Assembly (NCBI GenBank): GCA_947503135.1
Contig: CANNCQ010000009.1
Coordinates: forward strand, 1-64,000
Source of the DNA: an uncultured Aquimarina sp.
GTDB taxonomy: Bacteria > Bacteroidota > Bacteroidia > Flavobacteriales > Flavobacteriaceae
Direction: 5' to 3'
Length of the DNA stretch: 64,000 bases
Below the pieces are notes generated by a model. It was not told where the DNA came from and did no database searches. It was given only the letters and a program-made list of their open reading frames with translations. Below are positions 7,364-14,943 of this stretch, in pieces. A program made the position numbers and the translations under genes. Positions within the stretch are counted from its first letter, which is position 1. Each line of letters opens with the position of its first letter.

Positions 7364-8026
7364 TTAATTTTTAAAAACTATCTGATTTCTTGAAAATTGA
7401 AGAATTTCACTTTCTTGTAATTCATTCATTAAAATATTTAGAGTTGGACGGGAAGTAGCAATTAAATTAGCAATGTCTTTTTGTGTATAGGGGTGTTTTA
7501 CGATAATCATTCCTGTGTTTGTGCATGAGTATCCATAATCTTCCCTTAAATCCTTTAAAAACTCTACTAGTCGTGTTTTAGTGTCTTTAAACAAAAGTAA
7601 TTGTAATCTTCGTTCTAGCTTTTTAAAGCGCATTCCTAAAAACTTATAAACTTTTACAGAAAGATTTTTGTTGTTGCGCATTAAGTTATGCATTGTGTCA
7701 ATATCTAATGGGCAAATTTCAGTAGTTTTATCAATGCATTGAGCAAATTCATTACGTTTGTCAATACCTAGAAAAGCTTTTTCTCCGAATAATTCCCCTT
7801 TATTTAAAATAGCTTTTATTATTTCAGTACCATCTTTTTCATAATACCCAATTTTAACTTTTCCATTAGCGATAAGGTATACTTGCTTGGCACTGTCTTC
7901 TTCAAAATAAATGAAATCCTTTTTCTGGTAAACAGTAAAAGCGTGATTTTTTTTAAACTTCTTTAATTTATGAGGACATAACAGGGAGAACATATCTGTT
8001 TTTTCACAATACCAAATTGATTCCAT
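7364..8026 (-). CDS. Crp/Fnr-family transcriptional regulator
   Basis: A 220-residue regulator. Residues about 20-140 form a cyclic-nucleotide-binding-like beta roll (VYLIANGKVKIGYYEKDGTEIIKAILNKGELFGEKAFLG). A long dimerisation helix follows, then a winged helix in which YTQKDIANLIATSRPTLNILMNEL is the recognition motif. No N-terminal cysteine cluster like Fnr is seen, and the cyclic-AMP-contacting residues are not clearly conserved, so the signal is unknown. It lies convergent to the orphan patch, about 1.7 kb beyond the end of the carotenoid operon. A link to carotenoid or stress control is possible but only inferred from position. Confidence 0.85.
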   Translation of the reverse strand: MESIWYCEKTDMFSLLCPHKLKKFKKNHAFTVYQKKDFIYFEEDSAKQVYLIANGKVKIGYYEKDGTEIIKAILNKGELFGEKAFLGIDKRNEFAQCIDKTTEICPLDIDTMHNLMRNNKNLSVKVYKFLGMRFKKLERRLQLLLFKDTKTRLVEFLKDLREDYGYSCTNTGMIIVKHPYTQKDIANLIATSRPTLNILMNELQESEILQFSRNQIVFKN

Positions 8027-8360
8027 GGTTACACTGCAGTTGGTTTATTAAAAGTGTTAGTAGAATAAATAAGGGTTAACTTACGGGAATTATAAAGTAA
8101 ATTGATTTCAGTATTTAACAAATGGTTTTAATTAGATTTTTTTAAATGAAAACTGGGGATCTGAAAAAGTGAAAAATTTCTCAAAAGAGGTTGTTTTTTA
8201 AGAAGTTTTCATCGTACTACATATGTCGCTTTAGAGTTTTGATTTATTATTTTTTTGATATGAGACAATAAAAAACGCAAAAGGATTTAGTTAAAGCTAA
8301 ATCCTTTTGCGTTTTTTTATAAAACATCCTTCTCAAAAGAATATTTTTAAATTATCCAGT
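8027..8360. other. Intergenic region with one terminator
   Basis: 334 nt between the regulator start and the 3' end of the lipoprotein gene. It holds the presumed minus-strand promoter of the Crp/Fnr gene near 8027-8110 and the strong terminator at 8271-8316. I see no ORF or RNA gene. Confidence 0.6.
8271..8316 (-). terminator. Strong bidirectional terminator
   Basis: A perfect 20-bp stem: AAAAACGCAAAAGGATTTAG (8271-8290) pairs with 8297-8316 around the loop TTAAAG. A/T tracts on both sides make it act in both directions. It closes the minus-strand lipoprotein gene 45 nt upstream of it. Confidence 0.85.
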
Positions 8361-8825
8361 TTACAGCGTAGGGCAAGTGTTGGTGTTTACGTCAACGCCA
8401 GTTCTTGTAACATCAATCGCGTTAGATAAGCCTGTTCTTTCTTCGATACTTAAATCATCAAAAAGGTTAGCGTCGACTTGTAAATTAGTAGGCCTATTGT
8501 TAAAATGTAATAACCATAATTTGCAATTCCCAGTTCCAGAGTTTTCGAAGTTAATAATTTCAGTATCAGGAATTGTCTTAGGGATTTCGAGGATCTTGTT
8601 AGCTTCGTCGGTCACTATCCAAGTAAAGTCGTCTCCATTACCATTAGATACAATAGTTAGACCAACCGCAAAGTTGGGTTCTCCATCTCCAATGCAAAAA
8701 ATATAAGGTCCTCCATTTATTATTGAAGCTTCAACAACAGTCTCAGTATCATCATCTCTGTTACTACAAGAAAACGTAGCCAAAGACAGGAAAGATAAAA
8801 AAGCAAGAATTGATAATTGTTTCAT
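8361..8825 (-). CDS. Small lipoprotein with one flavobacterial surface-protein repeat domain
   Basis: A 154-residue protein with a lipoprotein signal (MKQLSILAFLSFLSLATFSC), lipidated cysteine at residue 20, then SNRDDD, so it probably sits in a membrane facing the periplasm or surface. The mature part carries one domain with the sequence order DDFTWIVTDEANKIL, a short linker, FENSGTGNCKLWLLHF and IDVTRTGVDVNT. From memory, a similar domain occurs as tandem copies in very large flavobacterial surface proteins; here it is alone. Function is unknown. An antisense reading frame covers most of the gene but lacks any protein feature. Confidence 0.75.
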   Translation of the reverse strand: MKQLSILAFLSFLSLATFSCSNRDDDTETVVEASIINGGPYIFCIGDGEPNFAVGLTIVSNGNGDDFTWIVTDEANKILEIPKTIPDTEIINFENSGTGNCKLWLLHFNNRPTNLQVDANLFDDLSIEERTGLSNAIDVTRTGVDVNTNTCPTL

Positions 8826-9003
8826 TGTATTTGTATAAATTTTGAATTATGTAAAGTTACAATCAATAAGTATATAAAATATAATATTAACTCAACTTAT
8901 TGATTTCAATATGATAAATTAGGTATTTAGCCTTTTAATTATGTTTAAAGCAGCACCTTTGTTGTGTCAATTGATTTAAGGTTGATTGTAGGTGTAATTT
9001 ACT

Positions 9004-9324
9004 TCAATAATATCTTTGATTCGTTGTTAGAATTAAATGACTGTAAGGCAAGTTTGTAAGTATGGCAACTTTATTTTTACCAGCTTGCATAAATTGCATT
9101 GAGGCTATTTGTGTAGTAGCATCTTGACAAGCAATACGATCGGGAGCAAAATTAAGATAGTCTTTTACTCTTATATAGGCAGTTGTAATTTTTTCTTCCA
9201 ATAAGTGAGAGTGAAGAATTTTTTTCGCTAGGGTCAACGGTTTTTTAGTTGCTTTACGAGTAGTATCTAAAGGATTGGCCAGCCGTTGATACACTTTTTT
9301 AATCATATCAAAATCAAATGCCAT
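9004..9324 (-). pseudogene. N-terminal remnant of a mitochondrial-type aconitase
   Basis: The 106-residue frame begins MAFDFDMIKKVYQRLANPLD and contains PLTLAKKILHSHL and DYLNFAPDRIACQDATTQI followed by QFMQAGKNKVAI. These are the opening ~95 residues of the AcnA/mitochondrial-type aconitase (about 750 residues, normally ending this part with DHLIQ). Similarity stops after HLIL, and a stop follows nine residues later. All catalytic and iron-sulfur residues are absent, so it cannot be an aconitase. It lies 163 nt downstream of full-length acnB on the same strand, behind a terminator. I infer a tandem acn gene lost by deletion. Expression as a short peptide is possible but unproven. Confidence 0.8.
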
Positions 9325-9435
9325 AGATGTTTTTTTTGGTTGATAAATATCAAAATAAGTTACAAAAATAACAGAGTATGATCAAACACAATGTTTTGTT
9401 AAAAATAGAAAGCGCTTGAATTAGGGTAAAAGCAA

Positions 9436-9464
9436 AAAAACCTGAATCGAAGATTCAGGTTTTT
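9436..9464 (-). terminator. Terminator of acnB
   Basis: AAAAACCTGAATC pairs perfectly with GATTCAGGTTTTT around the loop GAA, 13 bp, with A and T tracts on either side. It begins 23 nt after the acnB stop on the minus strand and separates it from the aconitase remnant. Confidence 0.85.
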
Positions 9465-9487
9465 AAATGTATTATAAAGATAAATTA

Positions 9488-12268
9488 CTAAGACTTTACC
9501 AATTGCTTTGTAGAAGGTTTGAATTTTGTTAAAACAATACCTTCAACAGCAGCTTGATATTCTTCTATTGTTGGTGTTCTACCTAAAATAGTCGATAATA
9601 CCACTACTGGTGTAGAAGATAATAAAGATTCTCCTTTTTTCTCGTCGGTATCTCTTACTACACGCCCTTGGAATAAACGTGTTGAAGTAGCCATTACCGT
9701 ATCTCCTGCTTCTGCTTTTTCTTGGTTACCCATACATAAGTTACAGCCTGGACGCTCTAAGTAAAGCATGTTTTCGTATTTTGTACGTGCTAATCCTTTT
9801 GGTGCGCTATCGTCAAATTCAAATCCAGAATATTTCTGAAGAATTTCCCAGTCGCCTTCTGCTTTTAACTCATCAACAATATTGTATGTTGGTGGTGCTA
9901 CAACTAAAGGTGCTTTAAATTCTACTTTACCATGTTGTGCTTCTATGTTTTTAAGCATCTGGGCTAAGATTTGCATATCGCCTTTATGAATCATACAAGA
10001 TCCAATAAATCCTAAGTCTACTTTTTTAACGCCTCCGTAAAAAGATAATGGGTTGATGCAATCGTGCGTATATCTTTTAGATACATCTTCGTTATAAACA
10101 TCAGGATCGGCAATCATTGGCTCAACAATCTTATCTAAATCAATTACAACTTCGTTGTAATATTTAGCATCTGCATCTGGTTTTAAAGCAGAATTTTTAC
10201 CTGATTTTATATCGGCAATACGGTTGTTTGCTTTATCTACTAAACCTTTAAGATCTTGCTTAGGGTTATCCATTCCCTTGTCAATCATAATTTGAATACG
10301 ATCTCTAGAGATTTCTAAGGATTCGATTAACGTCTCGTCTTCAGAAATACAGATAGATGCTTTGGCTTTCATTTCGGCAGTCCAATCTGTAAATGTAAAT
10401 GCTTGGTCAGAGGTTAAAGTACCAAGGTGTACTTCAATAATTCTTCCTTGGAAAACATTTTCTCCATCAAACTGGTTTAACATTTGTTCTTGAGTGGCGT
10501 GAACTACATCACGGAAATCCATGTAAGGTTTCATTTCACCTTTAAAAGTAACCTTTACAGATTCTGGTATTGGCATGGTAGCCTCTCCTGTAGCTAAAGC
10601 TAAGGCAACAGTTCCTGAATCGGCACCGAAAGCAACTCCTTTTGCCATACGTGTGTGCGAATCTCCACCAATAATTACATCCCAATCATCTACAGCTAAG
10701 TCATTTAATACTTTGTGTATTACATCGGTCATCGGGAAGTATTTCCCTTTTGGATCACGTCCTGTAACTAAACCAAAATCGTTCATGAATTTCATTAACC
10801 TTGGTATGTTGGCTTTAGATTTATCGTCCCAAACAGAAGCTGTATGACAACCTGATTGGTAACCACAATCTACTATTGGAGAAATAACTGTAGCAGCCAT
10901 CATCTCTAATTCTTGAGAGGTCATTAAACCTGTAGTATCTTGAGATCCTACAATGTTTACTTCTACTCTAACATTAGAACCTGCGTGTAATGTTTTACCT
11001 GGTGTAGTACCTACTGCATTTCTATTAAAAATTTTCTCTACAGCAGTTAAACCTTGTCCTTCTATAGATACTTCTTTTGCAGCAGCATATACTTGAGGTA
11101 CATCGATTCCTAAAACTTTACAAGCAAATGTTTGTAATTTTTTACCAAAAACAACAGCATAAGAACCTCCAGCTTTAATAAACTCCATTTTTGGTGGTGT
11201 TAATGCTGCAGAGATGTCTTTTAGCTCTTTGTCTCCGTTATATAATTTTTTTGTTTTTGTGTTTATAGTAAGCACGGTACCTGTAGCTACAGAGTACTCT
11301 TCTTTTAAGATAGCTTCGCCATCTTCATCTACTATCGTATTTCCGTTAGCATCTTTTTGCTTTACCCAGTTTTTTAAATCGATACCAATACCACCAGTTA
11401 CCCCTACAGTTGTTAAGAAAATTGGTGCAATACCATTAGTACCAGCAATTACTGGTGCAAAGTTAATAAACGGTACGTAAGGACTAAAAGGAACACCGGT
11501 CCATAACGCTACGTTATTTACACCAGACATTCTTGAAGATCCTACTCCCATAGTTCCTTTATCTGCAACTAACATTACACGCTTATCTGGGTGCTGCTCT
11601 TTTAATGCTAGTAATTGTTGTTGCATTTCTTTATTATGCTCAAACATACATTGACCATGTAACTCACGATCTGATCTTGAATGGGCATCTGCTCCTGGAG
11701 ATAATAAATCGGTAGAAATATCGCCAATACCAGCAACAAAAGTTACAATTTCTATTTCTTCATCTACGTCTGGTAACTTAGTAAAAAATTCTGCTTGCGC
11801 ATAACTTTCTATAAGCTCTTTAGCTATTGCATTTCCTGCTTTTAATGCTTCTTCTAAACGTTCGGTATCTGCTTCGTATAAAAATACTTGAGTTTTTAAA
11901 ACCTTAGCCGCTTCTTTTGCTATGTTAGCATCGTTTCCTAAAGCTAAATCTAATAATACCTTAACAGAAGGACCACCTTTCATGTGAGATAATTGCTCTA
12001 AAGCAAAAGCAGGTGTTATTTCCTTAACAACTTCTTGTCCTAAGATGATTTCCTTTAAAAATATTGATTTTGCACTAGCGGCACTGGTAGTTCCTGGTAG
12101 TACATTGTATATGAAAAAGTTTAAAGAATCAGCTCTGTGCTCATTGTTTAAATCTTTTATTTGAGCTATAATTTCGCTTACTAATTCGGCACCATCAATT
12201 GGTTTAGGGTGAAGTCCGGCTTGTTTTCTTTCTTCAATTTCTTTGATGTAATCTTTGTAAGTATTCAT
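9488..12268 (-). CDS. acnB: Aconitate hydratase B (bifunctional with 2-methylisocitrate dehydratase)
   Basis: Isomerises citrate to isocitrate in the TCA cycle and can hydrate 2-methyl-cis-aconitate. The 926-residue protein starts with the AcnB HEAT-like helical domain (residues about 1-160) and has the swivel domain near 170-300 instead of at the end, as in all AcnB. Cluster cysteines are visible in LGFIGSCMIHKGDMQIL and in the C-x2-C of PGCNLCMGNQEKAEAG. GGDSHTRMAKGVAFGADSG and STRLFQGRVV are substrate-loop motifs. The length is typical of the Bacteroidetes version, longer than the E. coli protein. It is monocistronic, with its own terminator, and carries the only complete aconitase here. 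Confidence 0.95.
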   Translation of the reverse strand: MNTYKDYIKEIEERKQAGLHPKPIDGAELVSEIIAQIKDLNNEHRADSLNFFIYNVLPGTTSAASAKSIFLKEIILGQEVVKEITPAFALEQLSHMKGGPSVKVLLDLALGNDANIAKEAAKVLKTQVFLYEADTERLEEALKAGNAIAKELIESYAQAEFFTKLPDVDEEIEIVTFVAGIGDISTDLLSPGADAHSRSDRELHGQCMFEHNKEMQQQLLALKEQHPDKRVMLVADKGTMGVGSSRMSGVNNVALWTGVPFSPYVPFINFAPVIAGTNGIAPIFLTTVGVTGGIGIDLKNWVKQKDANGNTIVDEDGEAILKEEYSVATGTVLTINTKTKKLYNGDKELKDISAALTPPKMEFIKAGGSYAVVFGKKLQTFACKVLGIDVPQVYAAAKEVSIEGQGLTAVEKIFNRNAVGTTPGKTLHAGSNVRVEVNIVGSQDTTGLMTSQELEMMAATVISPIVDCGYQSGCHTASVWDDKSKANIPRLMKFMNDFGLVTGRDPKGKYFPMTDVIHKVLNDLAVDDWDVIIGGDSHTRMAKGVAFGADSGTVALALATGEATMPIPESVKVTFKGEMKPYMDFRDVVHATQEQMLNQFDGENVFQGRIIEVHLGTLTSDQAFTFTDWTAEMKAKASICISEDETLIESLEISRDRIQIMIDKGMDNPKQDLKGLVDKANNRIADIKSGKNSALKPDADAKYYNEVVIDLDKIVEPMIADPDVYNEDVSKRYTHDCINPLSFYGGVKKVDLGFIGSCMIHKGDMQILAQMLKNIEAQHGKVEFKAPLVVAPPTYNIVDELKAEGDWEILQKYSGFEFDDSAPKGLARTKYENMLYLERPGCNLCMGNQEKAEAGDTVMATSTRLFQGRVVRDTDEKKGESLLSSTPVVVLSTILGRTPTIEEYQAAVEGIVLTKFKPSTKQLVKS

Positions 12269-12783
12269 AATGATTAACGTATTTCAGTACCTAAGGCAAG
12301 TTTTATGTCAGAAAAAAGTCTTAATCATTACACCATGGACAGATTTCTTGATTTTTATTGAAGTTAAATGCCTTATTATTTAGCTTCAAGGAAGTTTAAA
12401 AGTCAAATTAGTAATAATTTACTTGGTGTAAACTTATAATATTGACTAATTTAAACACTTGCGAATATCTTCATAAAAACAGGTATGTACCAAGTTTTTT
12501 TATTATTTAGAATGATTTTAAAGTGGATTTGTGTTTTTGTACTAATGATAGTGGCAGTGGTACTTCAACGAAATATATAGAAAACTAAAACTTAAATAAG
12601 AACTCTTGAAATCAGCACTAATTATTATTTTTTTTGAATTGTTAAAATTGACTTTTTGAAAAGCCTAGATTTTGCGACTTTTAGTATTATTTGTGTATAA
12701 TTTTGATGAATTTGTAATTTGAGTCTTTGGGTGGAATGAATTTTTAAGGCGAGAGAATGCCTGTTGTGTTTGGAATTTTGCTT
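12269..12783. other. 515-nt intergenic region, possible micropeptide
   Basis: This region holds the upstream sequence of acnB and the 3' flank of the next minus-strand gene. No convincing TAnnTTTG promoter could be placed for acnB. A plus-strand frame at 12512-12580 would encode a 22-residue, almost wholly hydrophobic peptide, MILKWICVFVLMIVAVVLQ plus three residues. Its conservation is unknown, so I do not call it a gene. I see no terminator or RNA gene. Confidence 0.4.
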
Positions 12784-13311
12784 TTAAGGAATAACATAAT
12801 TACCTAACCACTCGTTGTTTGTTAATTTAAATTTTGCCCTGGTGTGGTAAGGGCGATTGATATCTAAATAATCAATTTCATTAAAAGAGAATTTTAAAAT
12901 GCAGAAATTTATATTATCCCCGTACAAAACTTTGTCAGGCTCATCGATAACGCTTCCAGGTGCTAGTTTGGTAGTGTAATCTTTTTTTGCTTTGGGAGAA
13001 ATTGAATTCCAAACAGTGGCGTCGTATTCTTTTTCCACCTCAATAGTACCTGTTAATTGAATTTGATTCATTTTTTTATAATCATAAAACAATACAGATG
13101 CATTGGGATTTAATAATAATTGAGAGACTTTCGGCGTTCGAATGTCTGTATAGATAGAGATGGTGTTATTTGTAATCCCTCTAAATACAACCATTCGTTG
13201 CTGTGGTTTATTACACTCTATGCTCGAAAGGCAAAAATAGCGGTAGGGGTGCTTAATTGTTGAGCTTCCCTTTGTTAATTCGTTAAAAATTGCGGAGAGT
13301 AAGGATTTCAT
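12784..13311 (-). CDS. Pyridoxamine 5'-phosphate oxidase-like FMN-binding protein
   Basis: A 175-residue split-barrel flavoprotein. It contains RMVVFRGITNNTISIYTDIRTPKVSQL, which matches the FMN-binding region of PdxH-like proteins (R-x-V-x-R plus the strand TD-R-x-x-K), then ASVLFYDYKKMNQIQLTGTI, a barrel strand pair. It lacks the C-terminal RPxxW-type substrate motif of true PdxH, so vitamin B6 oxidase activity is uncertain. It may be a general FMN- or F420-type reductase. It is divergent from guaA with about 90 nt between starts. Confidence 0.8.
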   Translation of the reverse strand: MKSLLSAIFNELTKGSSTIKHPYRYFCLSSIECNKPQQRMVVFRGITNNTISIYTDIRTPKVSQLLLNPNASVLFYDYKKMNQIQLTGTIEVEKEYDATVWNSISPKAKKDYTTKLAPGSVIDEPDKVLYGDNINFCILKFSFNEIDYLDINRPYHTRAKFKLTNNEWLGNYVIP

Positions 13312-13390
13312 TTTTAAGGTGAAAATACAAGTTTCTGAAATTAAATGATAAGTTTGATTTCTTAATGTTTTATAAAAATTATTTTAATAC

Positions 13391-13398
13391 TATTTTTG
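13391..13398 (+). promoter_or_regulatory. Candidate -7 element of guaA, leaderless start
   Basis: TATTTTTG fits TAnnTTTG and ends only 3 nt before the ATG at 13402. Transcription starting 4-7 nt downstream would begin at or just inside the start codon. No TTG -33 element is at the right distance. Confidence 0.4.
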
Positions 13399-13401
13399 CG
13401 C

Positions 13402-14934
13402 ATGCAAAATAATGTACTTATCCTAGATTTCGGTTCTCAATACACGCAATTAATAGCGCGAAGAGTAAGAGAATTAAATATTTATTGTGAAATTCATCCT
13501 TTTAACAAGATACCATCAAATTTAGATACTTTTAAAGCAGTGGTGCTTTCAGGTTCGCCATCGTCGGTAAGAGCTGATAATGCCCCTAAAGTTGATTTAT
13601 CGAATATAAGAGGAAAAAAACCACTTTTAGGAGTTTGTTACGGAGCGCAATATTTAGCTCATTTTCATGGCGGTGAAGTGGCTCCATCAAACATCAGAGA
13701 ATATGGTAGAGCGAATCTTTCCTTTGTAAAGGATAATGAAGTTTTTTTAGAAGGTGTTAGTGAAGGTTCTCAGGTGTGGATGAGTCATAGTGACACCATT
13801 AAAAGTTTGCCAGAAGGAGGCGTGAAGTTGGCAAGTACTCATGATGTTGAAAATGCAGCATACAAAATTGAAGGGGAAACTACTTATGCTATTCAGTTTC
13901 ATCCAGAAGTTTATCATTCTACAGATGGAAAGCAATTATTAGAGAATTTTTTAGTTAAAATAGCTAAAGTGGCTCAAGAATGGACTCCAAACTCTTTCGT
14001 GGAAACAACAGTTCAAGAGTTAAAAGATAAAATAGGAACCGAAAAAGTGATTTTAGGTTTAAGTGGAGGGGTAGATTCTACTGTAGCAGCGGTGTTGCTT
14101 CACAAAGCAATAGGTAGTCACTTACAATGTATATTTGTTAATAATGGATTACTTCGTAAAGATGAATTTGATAGTGTTTTAAAACAATATCATGGAATGG
14201 GTCTAAACGTAAAAGGGGTTGATGCCTCGGCGCGTTTTTTGACGGCATTAAAAGGAGAAAGCGATCCTGAACGTAAGCGTAAAGCAATTGGTAAAGCTTT
14301 TGTAGACGTTTTTGATGATGAGTCAAAATTAATTGATGATGCTAAGTGGTTAGCTCAAGGAACAATCTATCCTGATGTAATAGAATCCGTATCTGCAACA
14401 GGAGGCCCTTCAGCTACTATTAAATCACATCATAATGTAGGAGGGCTTCCAGATTATATGATGTTGAAAGTTGTAGAGCCTTTGAGAGCATTGTTTAAAG
14501 ATGAAGTACGACGTGTAGGGAAGTCTTTAGGTATTGATGCTGAATTATTAGGAAGGCATCCATTTCCTGGTCCAGGATTAGCAATTAGAATATTAGGAGA
14601 TATTACCGCTGAAAAAGTAGCTATATTGCAAGAAGTTGATGCTATTTTTATCAATGGATTAAGAGAAGATGGATTGTATGATAAAGTTTGGCAGGCAGGA
14701 GCAATCTTATTACCTGTAAACAGCGTAGGGGTAATGGGAGATGAACGCACCTATGAAAAGGTAGTGGCTTTAAGGGCAGTAGAGAGTACTGATGGTATGA
14801 CAGCAGATTGGGTAAACTTACCGTATGAATTTTTACAAAAAATATCCAATAAGATTATTAATAATGTTAAAGGAGTAAACAGGGTTGTTTATGATATTAG
14901 CTCAAAACCACCAGCAACAATTGAGTGGGAATAA
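13402..14934 (+). CDS. guaA: GMP synthase (glutamine-hydrolysing)
   Basis: Aminates XMP to GMP using glutamine and ATP, the last step of guanine nucleotide synthesis. The N-terminal class I glutamine amidotransferase has the nucleophile loop [15 protein letters not shown] and the FHPEVYHS histidine-glutamate pair. The ATP-PPi domain carries the PP-loop [16 protein letters not shown] at about residues 215-230. The C-terminal dimerisation domain ends KPPATIEWE, the family ending. It has 510 residues. I chose the ATG at 13402; an upstream TTG overlaps the predicted -7 element and cannot be the start if that promoter is real. A LysM gene follows by 9 nt. Confidence 0.97.
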   Translation: MQNNVLILDFGSQYTQLIARRVRELNIYCEIHPFNKIPSNLDTFKAVVLSGSPSSVRADNAPKVDLSNIRGKKPLLGVCYGAQYLAHFHGGEVAPSNIREYGRANLSFVKDNEVFLEGVSEGSQVWMSHSDTIKSLPEGGVKLASTHDVENAAYKIEGETTYAIQFHPEVYHSTDGKQLLENFLVKIAKVAQEWTPNSFVETTVQELKDKIGTEKVILGLSGGVDSTVAAVLLHKAIGSHLQCIFVNNGLLRKDEFDSVLKQYHGMGLNVKGVDASARFLTALKGESDPERKRKAIGKAFVDVFDDESKLIDDAKWLAQGTIYPDVIESVSATGGPSATIKSHHNVGGLPDYMMLKVVEPLRALFKDEVRRVGKSLGIDAELLGRHPFPGPGLAIRILGDITAEKVAILQEVDAIFINGLREDGLYDKVWQAGAILLPVNSVGVMGDERTYEKVVALRAVESTDGMTADWVNLPYEFLQKISNKIINNVKGVNRVVYDISSKPPATIEWE

Positions 14935-14943
14935 TTTTACTAA

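Noticed and set aside
8377-8706. Plus-strand reading frame of 109 residues opposite the small lipoprotein gene
   Set aside because: The minus-strand product has a lipobox, a recognisable domain and a terminator; the plus-strand one has none of these and is a shadow.
13396-13401. Upstream TTG start for guaA
   Set aside because: It overlaps the likely TATTTTTG promoter element, and family members start at the following ATG.
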